Below the pieces are notes generated by a model that had not been told where the DNA came from, searched no databases, and saw only the letters and a program-made list of their open reading frames with translations. This document shows positions 52,715 through 63,575 of a DNA stretch of 64,000 bases, piece by piece. A program made the translations under genes and the position numbers. Where the stretch lies: assembly GCA_965203575.1 (NCBI GenBank), contig OZ241894.1:3534001-3598000 (forward strand), in the 5' to 3' direction. The DNA comes from Aldehydirespirator sp965203575. Lineage in GTDB: Bacteria; Actinomycetota; Acidimicrobiia; Acidimicrobiales; Aldehydirespiratoraceae. Every line of letters starts with the position of its first letter. Within the stretch, counting starts at the first letter, position 1.

Positions 52715-53821
52715 ATGGCCAGCACGTTCGGGACCCTGTTCCGGGTCACCACTTTCGGCGAGTCGCACGGCGGCGGCGTCGGTGTGGTGGTCGACGGCTG
52801 CCCGCCCAGGCTGGCCCTCGACCCCGCCGACATCCAGGCCGACCTCGACCGGCGCCGCCCGGGCCAGAGCCGGCTCGTCACCCAGCGCGCCGAGTCCGAC
52901 ACGGCCGAGGTCCTGTCGGGCACTTTCGGCGGCTACACCACAGGAACCCCAATCGCGATCCTGGTGCGCAACAAGGACGCCCGGCCCGAGGCCTACGAGC
53001 ATCTGCGCGACGTCTACCGACCCTCCCACGCCGACTTCACCTACGACGCCAAGTACGGCTTCCGGGATTGGACCGGCGGGGGCCGGGCCTCGGCCCGCGA
53101 GACCGTGGGCCGGGTCGCGGCCGCGGCGATCGCCCGCAAGCTGCTGCACACCGCGGCCGGCATCGAGGTGCTGGGATGGGTGCAGTCGGTGCGCGACATC
53201 GAAGCGGCCGCCGATCCGACCGCGGTCACCCGCGCCGATGTGGAGGCCGGGCCCACCCGCTGCCCCGATCCGGCTGCGGCCGACCTGATGGTCGAAGCCA
53301 TAGAGGCCGCCCGGCGCGACGGCGACTCCCTGGGAGGCGTCGTCGAGTGCGTCTGCCGGGGCGTGCCTGCCGGACTGGGCGAGCCGGTGTTCGACAAGCT
53401 CGAAGCGGCCCTGGCCGGAGCCATGCTGTCGCTGCCCGCGGCCAAGGGCTTCGAGATCGGCAGCGGCTTCAGCGGCACCCGGCTCAGCGGCCTGGCCCAC
53501 AACGACCCGTTCACCCCCGACACCGGCGACGGCATACACACCGCGTCCAACCGTTCCGGCGGCGTGCAGGGCGGCATCTCCAACGGCGAGGACATCGTGG
53601 TGAGGGTGGCGTTCAAGCCCACCTCCACCATCGCCTCCGAACAGCAGACGGTCACCCGCGACGGCGAGGAGACGACCCTCGCGGCCCGGGGCCGCCACGA
53701 CCCGTGCGTCCTGCCCCGCGCCGTGCCCATGGTCGAGTCCATGGCCCTGCTGGTGCTGGCCGACCACTGGCTCCGCCAGCAAGCAGTAGACGTACTGTCT
53801 GCCCTTCCCGATCGCCCCTGA
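52715..53821 (+). CDS. aroC: Chorismate synthase
   Basis: 368 residues. Signatures are GTLFRVTTFGESHGGGVGVVVDGCPPRL, the FMN site RASARETVGRVAAAAIARK and the C-terminal RHDPCVLPRAVPMVESMALLVLADH. It converts EPSP to chorismate in the shikimate pathway. The ATG at 52715 fits the conserved start. Ends shortly before the convergent gcvT. Confidence 0.97.
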   Translation: MASTFGTLFRVTTFGESHGGGVGVVVDGCPPRLALDPADIQADLDRRRPGQSRLVTQRAESDTAEVLSGTFGGYTTGTPIAILVRNKDARPEAYEHLRDVYRPSHADFTYDAKYGFRDWTGGGRASARETVGRVAAAAIARKLLHTAAGIEVLGWVQSVRDIEAAADPTAVTRADVEAGPTRCPDPAAADLMVEAIEAARRDGDSLGGVVECVCRGVPAGLGEPVFDKLEAALAGAMLSLPAAKGFEIGSGFSGTRLSGLAHNDPFTPDTGDGIHTASNRSGGVQGGISNGEDIVVRVAFKPTSTIASEQQTVTRDGEETTLAARGRHDPCVLPRAVPMVESMALLVLADHWLRQQAVDVLSALPDRP

Positions 53822-53866
53822 TCTGCGCGACCGGCAAGGCCGGGGGGAGCAGCCGGGAGACGGCTG

Positions 53867-54946
53867 TCAGCGGTGGAAGGGCGGCTTGACTACCTTGGCC
53901 GGCAGGTCCCGGCCCCGCACGTCGATGACTACCTCGTCGCCAACGCCGATGTCGGGCGCGAGGAACGCCAGCGCGATGCCCTGCCCCAGTACCGGCGAGA
54001 AGTTGCCGCTGGTGACCACTCCGACCTCGTCGTCGCCCCGCCGGACGGCGCAGCCGTCGCGGGGCGGGCGGCCCTTGTCGGCCAGCAGACCACGCAGACG
54101 ACGGCGCGGTCCGGCCTCGCGCTCGGCCTCAAGCGCGGACCGGCCTCTGAAGTCGCCCTTGTCCCAGCGAACAACCCAGCCCAATCCGGCCTGAAGGGGC
54201 GTGATGCCGGGACCCAGCTCGTGCCCGTGCAATGGCAGCCCGGCCTCCAGGCGCAGGGTGTCTCGGGCCCCGAGCCCGGCCGGTGAGACTCCGGCGTCGA
54301 CCAGTCGCCGCCACACGGTAGGAGCATCCTCGACGCCGACGGCCATCTCAACGCCGTCCTCTCCGGTGTAGCCGGTGCCGGCCACCGTGACCGGAATCTC
54401 GCCGAAACGGGCGGATGCGACCTTGAACCGCCCGATCGAGGCGACCTCCTCCCCGCCGGCGGCCGCGAGGCGGGCCCGGGCCTCGGGACCCTGGACGGCG
54501 ATCACCGCCCGGTCGGCGGTGACGTCCGCAATGTCCAGGTCGGCCGACCCCTCCCTCAGGGCGCCGACAACCCGGTCGGTGTTGGAGGCGTTCGGCATCA
54601 CGTCGAAGAGGTCGGGGCCGATCCACCACACGATGATGTCGTCGAGCACGGAGGCGTCGGAGGCATCCAGCAGGTGGGTGTACTGGGCTGATCCGACCCC
54701 GACGCGGTCGAGATCGTTGGTCAGCGCCCATTGCAGGCTGCGGTGCGCGGCGTCGCCCTGCACCCGCACCGTCCCCAGGTGCGACACGTCGAACATGGCG
54801 GCGCTCGTGCGGCAGGCCATGTGCTCGGCCACCGTGCCGCTGGAGTACTGCAGGGGCATATTCCAGCCGCCGAAGGGCACCGGCTTGGCGCCGGCCTGCT
54901 CATGCACCTCGCGCAGAGGCGACTGTCTCAACTCCTCAGCCATCAA
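53867..54946 (-). CDS. gcvT: Aminomethyltransferase, T protein of glycine cleavage
   Basis: 359 residues. Motifs are MPLQYSSGTVAEHMACRTSAAMFDVSHLGTVRV, TGYTGEDGVEMAV, GLGARDTLRLEAGLPLHGHEL and KGDFRGRSALE. It takes aminomethyl from GcvH and makes methylene-THF. Its start is ATG 54946 or 54943. It is the last gene of the minus-strand run that begins with gcvH. A copy of the dispersed repeat lies directly upstream. Confidence 0.95.
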   Translation of the reverse strand: MMAEELRQSPLREVHEQAGAKPVPFGGWNMPLQYSSGTVAEHMACRTSAAMFDVSHLGTVRVQGDAAHRSLQWALTNDLDRVGVGSAQYTHLLDASDASVLDDIIVWWIGPDLFDVMPNASNTDRVVGALREGSADLDIADVTADRAVIAVQGPEARARLAAAGGEEVASIGRFKVASARFGEIPVTVAGTGYTGEDGVEMAVGVEDAPTVWRRLVDAGVSPAGLGARDTLRLEAGLPLHGHELGPGITPLQAGLGWVVRWDKGDFRGRSALEAEREAGPRRRLRGLLADKGRPPRDGCAVRRGDDEVGVVTSGNFSPVLGQGIALAFLAPDIGVGDEVVIDVRGRDLPAKVVKPPFHR

Positions 54947-54960
54947 GCTCGGCCTCGTGT

Positions 54961-55010
54961 CTCCCGCTCCTGTTCGCTGCGCTCACGGGCCGCTCGGGCC
55001 ACGGCCTCGC
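54961..55010 (+). repeat. Dispersed intergenic repeat, copy c
   Basis: CTCCCGCTCCTGTTCGCTGC then GCTCACGGGCCGCTCGGGCC and ACGGCCTCGC between gcvT and the nuclease-like gene. Flanked on both sides by AAGCTCGGCCTC, a 12-bp direct repeat. Confidence 0.85.
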
Positions 55011-55020
55011 AAGCTCGGCC

Positions 55021-55341
55021 TCAGGCGGCGACCGGCAGGCCGTATTTGCGGCCGATCCACTCCATGTCTCGACGGTTCAGGAGCTTGACTCGAACGTCGG
55101 GATGAGTCTCAGCCAGGAGCCTCAGCTTCTGCTTCTTTCGGTTGACCAGCCGCTGCCGCAACGTCGTGAGCTCCACGTACATGTCGAAGTCGGGCAGGTA
55201 GAAGTCGGGGGTGAACCCGCATGCCGTGTTCCCTTCGGAGTCCCGTTCGAGCACGAACATGCGGGGCTCGTACTCCCAACGGATCCCATAGGAGTCGAGC
55301 AGGCTGGCGAAGGCCTGCTCGGAGGGATGGGCGAACGTCAT
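55021..55341 (-). CDS. Small PD-(D/E)XK nuclease-like protein
   Basis: 106 residues: EQAFASLLDSYGIRWEYEPRMFVLERD, then GFTPDFYLPDFDMYVELTTLRQRLVNRKKQKLRLL. The pattern E...D-F-Y-L...E-L-T with following Lys resembles small PD-(D/E)XK nucleases, with D in TPDF and E in YVEL as likely metal ligands. It begins 4 bp after the MerR gene stop. Possibly part of that operon. Enzymatic activity is not proven. Confidence 0.6.
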   Translation of the reverse strand: MTFAHPSEQAFASLLDSYGIRWEYEPRMFVLERDSEGNTACGFTPDFYLPDFDMYVELTTLRQRLVNRKKQKLRLLAETHPDVRVKLLNRRDMEWIGRKYGLPVAA

Positions 55342-55345
55342 AGGG

Positions 55346-55861
<516 letters not shown>

Positions 55862-56070
55862 TAGCCGCTCCTTGCTTGTCGCTGGTGGCCGCCGCGGACG
55901 ACGATCACGATGACCGGTCACGTTGACCGGTGCAATGACAACCCCGAAACTACGACGCTGTCACCTGTGGAAACTCTAAGGCTCCAAGGGGCGCGAGTCA
56001 ACCACCGGGAAGCGGACGCCTCCCATGGCAGCCCGATTTCGCGGTCGGCGGCGCGTGCCGATCCGGTGCG

Positions 56071-56571
56071 CTAGTGGCTGCCGAAGTCCTCGGGCGAGAC
56101 GGAGTCGATGAACTCCTTGAACTGCTCCACGACCTCTTCGGCCTGCTCCTGCCCCGCCACCGCGACACCGTCGGTGGTGTAGCCCGCCTCCTGTATCACC
56201 GACTCCTCCGCGAAGATCGGCGTGCCGGTGCGGGCCGCCAGCGCGATGGCGTCCGAGGGTCGGCTCGACAGCACGAAGCGGCCGCCGTCGCGCCGCAGGT
56301 GCAGCTCCGCGTAGAACGTCTTGTCCCGCAGTTCGGTGACCACGACACGCTCGAGGTCGGCCGACAGCTCATCGAGCACGTTGCGGAGCAGGTCGTGGGT
56401 CATGGGCCTGGGAGTCGTGACCCCGTCGAGGGCGATGGCAATGGCCGTCGCCTCGGGAGCTCCGATGAAGATGGGGAGCAGCCGAGCCGGATCCGACATC
56501 TCGCGCAGCAGCACTATCGGCGTGTTGGAAGGCAACTCCACTCTCACTCCGATCAGCTCCATCTGCTGCAC
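56071..56571 (-). CDS. DUF151 (bifunctional nuclease domain) protein
   Basis: 166 residues: MELIGVRVELPSNTPIVLLREMSDPARLLPIFIGAPEATAIAIAL, PMTHDLLRNVLDELSADLERVVVTEL and SSRPSDAIALAARTGTPIFAEESVI, the full DUF151 pattern. Homologues are called bifunctional nucleases; the biological role is not settled. The Rv1829-like place in the cluster is conserved. The C-terminus carries a short acidic/Gln helix. Confidence 0.92.
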   Translation of the reverse strand: MQQMELIGVRVELPSNTPIVLLREMSDPARLLPIFIGAPEATAIAIALDGVTTPRPMTHDLLRNVLDELSADLERVVVTELRDKTFYAELHLRRDGGRFVLSSRPSDAIALAARTGTPIFAEESVIQEAGYTTDGVAVAGQEQAEEVVEQFKEFIDSVSPEDFGSH

Positions 56572-56590
56572 GGCGGCATCCTAGCCCGGC

Positions 56591-56640
56591 CTCCCGCTCT
56601 TGTTCGCTGCGCTCACGGGCCGCTCGGGCCACGGCCTCAC
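56591..56640 (+). repeat. Dispersed intergenic repeat, copy d
   Basis: CTCCCGCTCTTGTTCGCTGC, GCTCACGGGCCGCTCGGGCC, ACGGCCTCAC. It begins 20 bp after the DUF151 start and ends in the hpt stop codon (56637-56639). Closest match to copy c. Confidence 0.85.
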
Positions 56641-57245
56641 TCTGTTCGGCCTCTGCTCGTCGCGGTGGACGATCCGTAGAAGACCGGGACGTAGGCGTCG
56701 GGGTCGTCGGCCAGCAACTCCATGTCGGCCGCGGCGACGAGGCGCAAATTGCGGTAGCGGCCCTCGTGGTCGAGCCCGAAGCCGATCACGAACGCGTCGG
56801 AGACTTCAGCCCCCGCGAAGTCGATTTCCACGGGCACCACTCGCCGGATCCGCCGGTCCAGCAGCGTGCACACGGCCACCGAGCGAGGCCTGCGGCGCTG
56901 GAGCTCGGAACGCAGGAAGGCGGTGCTAAGACCGGTGTCGACGATGTCCTCGACGATCACCGCGTCGCGGCCGGCGATGTCGAGGTCGAGGTCCTTGAGC
57001 AGGCGAACACGGCCGGAACCGGGGGTGTAGGGCGTGATCGCCATGAAGTCCACGCTCACGGGAACGGTCATGGCCCTGGCGAGGTCGGCCAGGAACGGCA
57101 CGCTGCCCCGCAGCACGCCGATGAGCACGACGCCGTCGGGGTAGCGGGCTGACATCTCCGCGGCCAGGCGAGCGACGATCGCGTCGATCTGCTCGGCGCT
57201 CAGCAGCACGCGCGGCTCGGCCGGCACCGAGGGGTCGGAGGGCAC
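56637..57245 (-). CDS. hpt: Hypoxanthine-guanine phosphoribosyltransferase
   Basis: 202 residues. The PRPP-binding motif VIVEDIVDTGLST, the loop segment VLIGVLRGSVPFLADLAR and the base-binding VSDAFVIGFGLDHEGRYRNL are intact. It salvages hypoxanthine and guanine. It is inserted between the first MerR gene and DUF151, compared with mycobacterial order. GTG or ATG start at 57245, 5 bp after the MerR stop. Confidence 0.93.
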   Translation of the reverse strand: MPSDPSVPAEPRVLLSAEQIDAIVARLAAEMSARYPDGVVLIGVLRGSVPFLADLARAMTVPVSVDFMAITPYTPGSGRVRLLKDLDLDIAGRDAVIVEDIVDTGLSTAFLRSELQRRRPRSVAVCTLLDRRIRRVVPVEIDFAGAEVSDAFVIGFGLDHEGRYRNLRLVAAADMELLADDPDAYVPVFYGSSTATSRGRTE

Positions 57246-57250
57246 GGTGC

Positions 57251-58039
57251 TCAGCCCAGGTGGGTGCGGAGCGTGCGTTGCAGCAGCAGCCGCCGCAGTT
57301 GTTCGGTCAGCTCGACGATCTCGGCCAGCTCGGTGCGCAGCCGGTCCGTCTCGCCCCGAGCGATCAGCGGTCCCAGCAGTTGCTCGTAGATGCCGGCCTC
57401 GCGGTCGGCGGCCACTCTGAACATTCTCAGGTTGCGGGCCGGTATGCCGTGGTCGGCAAGAGCCGCGGCCGTCCGCGCCGTCAGAAGCGCATCATGGTCG
57501 AACACTGGATCCGCCGCGTCGTCGTCCGCTTCCGCTTCGCCGTCGCCGTCGGACCGCCCCGCGACCGGGACGATGATGCCGAGCCGCTGCAGTTCGGCGA
57601 TGTGCTCGGCGTCTATTCCGACGGCCCGGGCCAACCCGGCCGCGGTGAGGCTGACCGATCCGTCCGGCGCGGTCTCTGCCGCAGCCGCCGCGTCTGGGTC
57701 GTCTCCGGCGCCGGCGCGCCGGCGGGTGGCGAACAGCGACGGCGTCGCGGCAATGGCCTCAGACCCGGCGCCGGCGCGCGGCGCGGCTCTTGCCGCCGCC
57801 CCCGAAGCCAGGCGGCGCTTGATCTCCTTGAGGGGCAGGAAGTGGTCGCGCTGCTGGATCAGCACCCAGTTGAGCCGCTCGATGTCGGCCTCGAAGAACT
57901 TCCGGTAGCCCGAGGGAGTTCGCTGCGGGGCGATCAGGCCCTGGCTCTCCAGGAACCGGATCTTGGAGATCGTCAGGTCCGGGTGCTCGTCCGCGAGCAG
58001 CGAGAGCACCTCGCCGATGGACCGGTGGGCGCGGCTCAC
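57251..58039 (-). CDS. MerR-family regulator (Rv1828-like)
   Basis: 262 residues. A divergent MerR helix-turn-helix is at the N-terminus (RSIGEVLSLLADEHPDLTISKIRFLESQGLIAPQRTPSGYRKFFEADIERLNWVLIQQRDHFLPLKEIKRRL). An Ala-rich linker and a C-terminal helical domain follow (FDHDALLTARTAAALADHGIPARNLRMFRVAADREAGIYEQLLGPL). GTG start overlaps the garA stop (GTGA), as expected for a GarA-linked regulator. The ligand is unknown. Confidence 0.9.
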   Translation of the reverse strand: MSRAHRSIGEVLSLLADEHPDLTISKIRFLESQGLIAPQRTPSGYRKFFEADIERLNWVLIQQRDHFLPLKEIKRRLASGAAARAAPRAGAGSEAIAATPSLFATRRRAGAGDDPDAAAAAETAPDGSVSLTAAGLARAVGIDAEHIAELQRLGIIVPVAGRSDGDGEAEADDDAADPVFDHDALLTARTAAALADHGIPARNLRMFRVAADREAGIYEQLLGPLIARGETDRLRTELAEIVELTEQLRRLLLQRTLRTHLG

Positions 58040-58509
58040 CCGGGCGACGTCCCGTGCACGAACACGAGCTTGAACTTCCCGACCTGGACCTCGTCGCCCT
58101 CGTTGAGCTCGCCTTCATCGACGAGTTGGCGGTTGACGTAGGTGCCGTTCAGCGAGCCGACGTCGCGGATCGAGTACCGGGCCCCGTCCCGGGCCACCTC
58201 GGCGTGACGGCGCGACACCGTGATGTCGTCGAGGAAGATGTCGCTCTGGGGATCGCGGCCCACCGACACGACATCGGTGTCCAGCGCGTAGCGGGCTCCG
58301 GCCTTCGGGCCCTGGTTGACCACGAAGAGGCCCTGGTGGCGTCCGAAGGCCGACCGGTCCACGTGCACCTTTCCCGGAGAGGCATCGGGCTCCACCGCCC
58401 GGTGCTCGGTGGTGTCGTCCTCGACCTCGAACTCCGAGTCGCCGGGCACGCAGTCGTCTTCTCCGCGGCGGTCGTTGCGACCGGAGGCCGGGCCCGGCGT
58501 GGACGCCAC
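58036..58509 (-). CDS. garA: FHA-domain protein (GarA-like)
   Basis: 157 residues. An acidic N-terminal tail (EFEVEDDTTEHRAV) may contain the Thr phosphorylated by a Ser/Thr kinase in GarA. The FHA domain (about 70-150) has GRDPQSDIFLDDITVSRRHAEV and SLNGTYVN, with Arg, Ser and Asn phosphothreonine contacts. GarA binds and restrains 2-oxoglutarate enzymes. Here it follows gcvH by 4 bp and precedes the MerR gene. Confidence 0.88.
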   Translation of the reverse strand: MASTPGPASGRNDRRGEDDCVPGDSEFEVEDDTTEHRAVEPDASPGKVHVDRSAFGRHQGLFVVNQGPKAGARYALDTDVVSVGRDPQSDIFLDDITVSRRHAEVARDGARYSIRDVGSLNGTYVNRQLVDEGELNEGDEVQVGKFKLVFVHGTSPG

Positions 58510-58513
58510 TTCC

Positions 58514-58894
58514 CTACCCCGCTATCAGATCCCTGTAGCCGTCGGCGTCGAGCAGGCTGTCGAGCTCGGCGGCGTCATCGAATGCGACCGTGCAGATCCA
58601 TCCATCTCCGTAGGGGTCCTCGTTGAGCCGCTGCGGAGCGCCGGCCAGATCGTCGTTGACCTCGCTCACCACCCCGCTCACCGGGGCGAACAGCTCCGAC
58701 ACCGACTTGGTCGACTCGACCTCCCCGAACGGTTCTCCCTGGTCGACCCGGTCCCCCGCCTGGGGCAGCTCCACGTAGACGACATCGCCGAGGGCGTCCT
58801 GGGCATAGTCGGTGATTCCGATGCGGACAACGTCGCCGTCTGCCAGAGCCCATTCGTGGTCGGTGGAGTAACGCAAGTCCTCAGGAACGTTCAT
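58514..58894 (-). CDS. gcvH: Glycine cleavage system H protein
   Basis: 126 residues. The lipoylated Lys63 is in GEVESTKSVSELFAPVSG; the start is NVPEDLRYSTDHEWALADG. It shuttles the aminomethyl group between GcvP, GcvT and the lipoamide dehydrogenase. First gene of the minus-strand run gcvH-garA-merR-hpt-DUF151-merR-nuclease-gcvT. Confidence 0.96.
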   Translation of the reverse strand: MNVPEDLRYSTDHEWALADGDVVRIGITDYAQDALGDVVYVELPQAGDRVDQGEPFGEVESTKSVSELFAPVSGVVSEVNDDLAGAPQRLNEDPYGDGWICTVAFDDAAELDSLLDADGYRDLIAG

Positions 58895-58996
58895 GCCCCG
58901 AAGCTACCCCATACCGGCGACGAACTCGCGACCGGTACGCCCGGTTGGTGTTATCGTGCCGTTGCAAGCGTTTTACGAGGTTTCGGGAGAGGTCCG

Positions 58997-60181
<1,185 letters not shown>

Positions 60182-60248
60182 GCGCTCCGGGCACGGCCGG
60201 GGACACAGGGCCGTCGGTTGGGATTCTCGCCGCGTCTGCCAGGATGAG

Positions 60249-61454
60249 GTGATGATGAACTCAACGACGAACGGGGACCGCTACACGATCGTGTCCGCGG
60301 ACTGCCACGCCGGCGGCGACATCGACGACTACCGGCCCTACCTCCCGTCGAGGCTGCACGCCGACTTCGACGCCTGGAAGCAGGCCTACATCAACCCCTT
60401 CGCCGACCTCCAGGACTCCAAGCGGGTCCGGAACTGGGACACCCCGGTCCGCCGGCGGGAGCTGGAGGCCGACGGCCAGGTCGCCGAGGTCGTGTTCCCC
60501 AACACCGTGCCCCCGTTCTTCCCGTCCGGTCTGCTGGTCGCCCGCCCACCCGCGACGGCGGCCGAGTTCGAGGAGAGGTGGGCCGGCCTGCAGGCCCACA
60601 ACCGGTGGCTGGCCGACTGGTGCCAAGAGCTCCCGGGGCGCCGGGCCGGCCTCGCCCAGGTGTTCCCCAACGACATGGAAGCGGCCGTCGGTGAGGTCGA
60701 GTGGGCCGCAGAGCACGGGCTGAAGGGTGTGCTAGTGCCTGCGGTCCCTCCCGACTCCGGTGTGCCGGCGCTGTGGAGCGACTACTACGACCCGCTGTGG
60801 GCCGCCTGCCAGGACACCGGGCTGTCGGTCAACCAGCACGGCGGCGCGGGCATCCCCGACCTTCAGGAGTCGCCCAACCGCAACTTCTTCATGATCATGG
60901 AGGTGCCGTTCTTCGCCAACCGCAGCCTGTGGCACCTCATCCTGAGCGGCGTGTTCGAGCGCTTCGGAGAGCTTCGCCTCGTGATGACCGAGCAGCGGGT
61001 CGGGTGGGTCCCGGCCACGCTGTCCAAGATGGACGCCCTCTGGCGGCTCTTCAACGGAAGCGGCAATGTCGGGGAGATGCCGGCGGACGCCGCGCAGCTG
61101 TCCAACCCGCCCAGCAGCTACTTCTTGAGCAACTGCTACATGGGGGCCAGCTTCCCGGGACGGGACGAGGCCGAGGCGATCAAGCAGATCGGAGTCGACC
61201 GGTTCATGTGGGGCAGCGACTACCCCCACGCCGAGGGCACGTACCCCGACTCGGTGGCGTCGCTGCGGCACGTGTTCTGCGACTGGTCGCCGGAAGACCT
61301 GCGGCGGCTGTTCGGCGCGACCGCCGCGGAGGTGTACCACCTCGACCTCGATGCGCTGGCTGAGGTGGGGGTCGGGCCGACAGTGGCCGAAGTGGCCGAG
61401 CCGCTGACAGAGTTGCCCGACAACCCGAGCATGGCGTTCGGGGCCCGCCCCTGA
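60249..61454 (+). CDS. Amidohydrolase 2-family metal-dependent hydrolase
   Basis: 401 residues, TIM-barrel. SADCHAGGDIDDYRPYLP at the N-terminus, RAGLAQVFPNDMEAAVGEVEWAAEHGLKGVLVP, VNQHGGAGIPD, and the C-terminal metal/acid motif FMWGSDYPHAEGTYPDS. Related enzymes act as decarboxylases or hydrolases of aromatic or polyketide-like acids; the substrate is not known. The start is GTG 60249 or ATG 60252/60255 after AGGATGAGG. Confidence 0.85.
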   Translation: MMMNSTTNGDRYTIVSADCHAGGDIDDYRPYLPSRLHADFDAWKQAYINPFADLQDSKRVRNWDTPVRRRELEADGQVAEVVFPNTVPPFFPSGLLVARPPATAAEFEERWAGLQAHNRWLADWCQELPGRRAGLAQVFPNDMEAAVGEVEWAAEHGLKGVLVPAVPPDSGVPALWSDYYDPLWAACQDTGLSVNQHGGAGIPDLQESPNRNFFMIMEVPFFANRSLWHLILSGVFERFGELRLVMTEQRVGWVPATLSKMDALWRLFNGSGNVGEMPADAAQLSNPPSSYFLSNCYMGASFPGRDEAEAIKQIGVDRFMWGSDYPHAEGTYPDSVASLRHVFCDWSPEDLRRLFGATAAEVYHLDLDALAEVGVGPTVAEVAEPLTELPDNPSMAFGARP

Positions 61455-61476
61455 TCCTGGCCGGCCCGTCCAGGCC

Positions 61477-62541
61477 GTGACCGACTTCCCGACCCGGCCG
61501 GAGGCGCTCGGACCCGACGAGCTGACGCATTACCTGCGGGCCGCGGGCCTGCTGGCCGGCGGACGGGTGACTGAGGCCCGTTTCGAGTTGATCGGCACGG
61601 GCAAGATGGGCGACAACGCCCGCTACTTCCTGTCCTATGACGGCGAGGCGGGCGGCGCGCCCTCGACGCTGGTCGCCAAGTTCCCCGCCGCCGACGAGCG
61701 GACCCGGTCCCTGGCCGGCGCGGCGGGCCTCTACTACAGGGAGACGATGTTCTACCGGGTGCTGGCTCCGAGAACGTCGATCCGCGTCCCGGCCGTGTAC
61801 GGCAGCGAGATCAGCGCCGACCGCCTGTCGTTCCTGCTGCTGCTGGAGGACTTGGCCCCGGCCGAGCCGGGCGTCCAGATGGTGGGCGAGACCCGTGCGC
61901 ACACCGTCCTGGCGCTGCGCGAGGCAGTGAAGCTGGCCGCCGCGTTCTACGGCGACGACAGCATCCTCGACATGGACCACGTGGGCAGGGCTCACGGCAA
62001 GAACGCCGACTTCGCGCAGATGCTGCTCGTCGACGCCTGGCCGGGGTTCGTGGACCGGTTCGGTCACGGCCTCGACCGCGGCCAACTGGCCTTCGGCGAG
62101 CGCTACGTGGCCAACTTCTCCTCGGCAGCCTCCTCCTACGAGGGGGCGACCACGCTGGTGCACGGCGACTTCCGCAGCGAGAACATCCTGTTCGGCGGCG
62201 ACACCGCCACCACCGTCGACTGGCAGACCGTGGCCGTCTCCAGCCCGCTCACCGACGTCTCCTACTTCATAGGCGGCAGTATCGAAGCAGACGACCGCAG
62301 AGCCTGGGAACGCGACCTGCTGTCAGGCTGCCGGCGGCAGTTCGGCGAGGCCGGCGTCGAGCTGGGCGAAGCCGAATGCTGGGACATGTACCGGCGGGGC
62401 GCCATGCACGGGGTGATCATCACCGTCCTGGGCTCCACCGCCAGCAGTACCGACCCCCGCGGCAACGAGATGTTCATGACCATGATCCGCCGCCACACCC
62501 GACACTGCCTGGACGTGGGCGCTTCGGAGTTCCTCTCCTAA
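61477..62541 (+). CDS. Phosphotransferase (aminoglycoside/ecdysteroid kinase-like)
   Basis: 354 residues. Kinase-like fold with catalytic loop LVHGDFRSENILFGG (His-Gly-Asp), Mg-binding VDWQTVAVSSPLTDVSYF and an ATP-binding SFLLLLEDLAPAEPG. Probably phosphorylates a small alcohol or drug-like substrate. The GTG start is 23 bp after the amidohydrolase stop, so co-transcription is likely. Confidence 0.85.
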   Translation: MTDFPTRPEALGPDELTHYLRAAGLLAGGRVTEARFELIGTGKMGDNARYFLSYDGEAGGAPSTLVAKFPAADERTRSLAGAAGLYYRETMFYRVLAPRTSIRVPAVYGSEISADRLSFLLLLEDLAPAEPGVQMVGETRAHTVLALREAVKLAAAFYGDDSILDMDHVGRAHGKNADFAQMLLVDAWPGFVDRFGHGLDRGQLAFGERYVANFSSAASSYEGATTLVHGDFRSENILFGGDTATTVDWQTVAVSSPLTDVSYFIGGSIEADDRRAWERDLLSGCRRQFGEAGVELGEAECWDMYRRGAMHGVIITVLGSTASSTDPRGNEMFMTMIRRHTRHCLDVGASEFLS

Positions 62542-62557
62542 GGCGTGCAGGAGCCGC

Positions 62558-62586
62558 TTGACGCTCATAAATGAATCTGCTATAGA
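62558..62586 (+). promoter_or_regulatory. Near-consensus sigma-70-type promoter of the LysR gene
   Basis: TTGACG (62558-62563), 17 bp, then TATAGA (62581-62586) with an upstream TG (TGC-TATAGA, extended -10). Transcription should start near 62593, leaving a leader of about 45 nt before the LysR GTG at 62639. The local AT-rich island stands out from the GC-rich surroundings. Confidence 0.7.
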
Positions 62587-62638
62587 TCTCTTATCACATC
62601 AATCTTTTGTAGGTAAGAGGGAGCCTCGGGGGGAGCCA

Positions 62639-63556
62639 GTGCAACGGCAGGTCACGCTGCGAGAGCTCGAGAACTTCGTGTCGGTCGCGGAGCACGCCTC
62701 GCTCACTCTCGGCGCTGAGGCGGTCGGGATCACGCAGCCCGCTGTCTCCGCGTCGCTGAGGAATCTGGAGAGCACGCTGGGCGTGAGCCTGCTGGTGCGT
62801 CGCCGCGGCCAGGGTGTGAGCCTCACCCCGGAGGGGGCGTTGCTGATGGCCGAGGCGCGGTCGTTGCTGGATCGCGCCTCCGATCTCACGACAGTGATTC
62901 TCGACGCGGTGTCGCTGCGGGCGGGCAGGGTGCTGCTCGGTTCCCTGGTCAGTGCGGCGCCCATCGTGATGCCGGCTGCGGTGAGGAGCTTCGTAACCAG
63001 GAACCCCCACGTCGACGTGGAGATCCGGACGGGCAGCCAGGACGAGCTGCTGAGCTGGCTGCGAACCGGTGCGATCCACGCCGCGGTCACCTACGACATC
63101 GAGCTGGGCCGCGACGTCCGCTTCTCCAAGATCCTCGACGCGGTCCCCCACCTCCTCCTCGCCGCCTCGCACCCCCTGGCCGGCGAGGAGGAGGCCGCTC
63201 TCGACGACATCGTCGACGACCCCTACATCCTGCTCGACCTGCCGTTGAGCCGCGAGTACTTCACGTCGCTGTTCCTGGCCGCCGGCGTGCCCTACCGGCC
63301 GGCCCGCCGCCATTCCGACCTGTCCCTGGTGCGCTCCCTGGTCGGCAACGGCTTCGGGTACTCGCTCGTCAACCTGCTGCCAGCCACCGACATCGCCCAG
63401 GACGGCAGCCGGGTGGCCTACGTCAGGCTCCGGACGCCGGTCCCGCCGCTCGCTCTGGGGCTGGTCGAGCGAGTCGAGGGGTCGCACCCCCGCGCCGTCG
63501 ACGCGTTCTTGAACCACGCCCGCTCGTCGCTCGCGCTGCCGAGGCAGTCCACATAG
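62639..63556 (+). CDS. LysR-family transcriptional regulator
   Basis: 305 residues. The DNA-binding HTH is VTLRELENFVSVAEHASLTLGAEAVGITQPAVSASLRNLESTLGVSLLVR, followed by the substrate-binding fold (RVLLGSLVSAAPIVMPAAVRSF, LVGNGFGYSLVNLLPA). GTG 62639 is preferred over the earlier frame because GGGGGGAG precedes it and the HTH begins right after. It may regulate the PotA-type transporter next to it. Effector unknown. Confidence 0.9.
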   Translation: MQRQVTLRELENFVSVAEHASLTLGAEAVGITQPAVSASLRNLESTLGVSLLVRRRGQGVSLTPEGALLMAEARSLLDRASDLTTVILDAVSLRAGRVLLGSLVSAAPIVMPAAVRSFVTRNPHVDVEIRTGSQDELLSWLRTGAIHAAVTYDIELGRDVRFSKILDAVPHLLLAASHPLAGEEEAALDDIVDDPYILLDLPLSREYFTSLFLAAGVPYRPARRHSDLSLVRSLVGNGFGYSLVNLLPATDIAQDGSRVAYVRLRTPVPPLALGLVERVEGSHPRAVDAFLNHARSSLALPRQST

Positions 63557-63575
63557 AGGCCGGGGGAGGGCACGC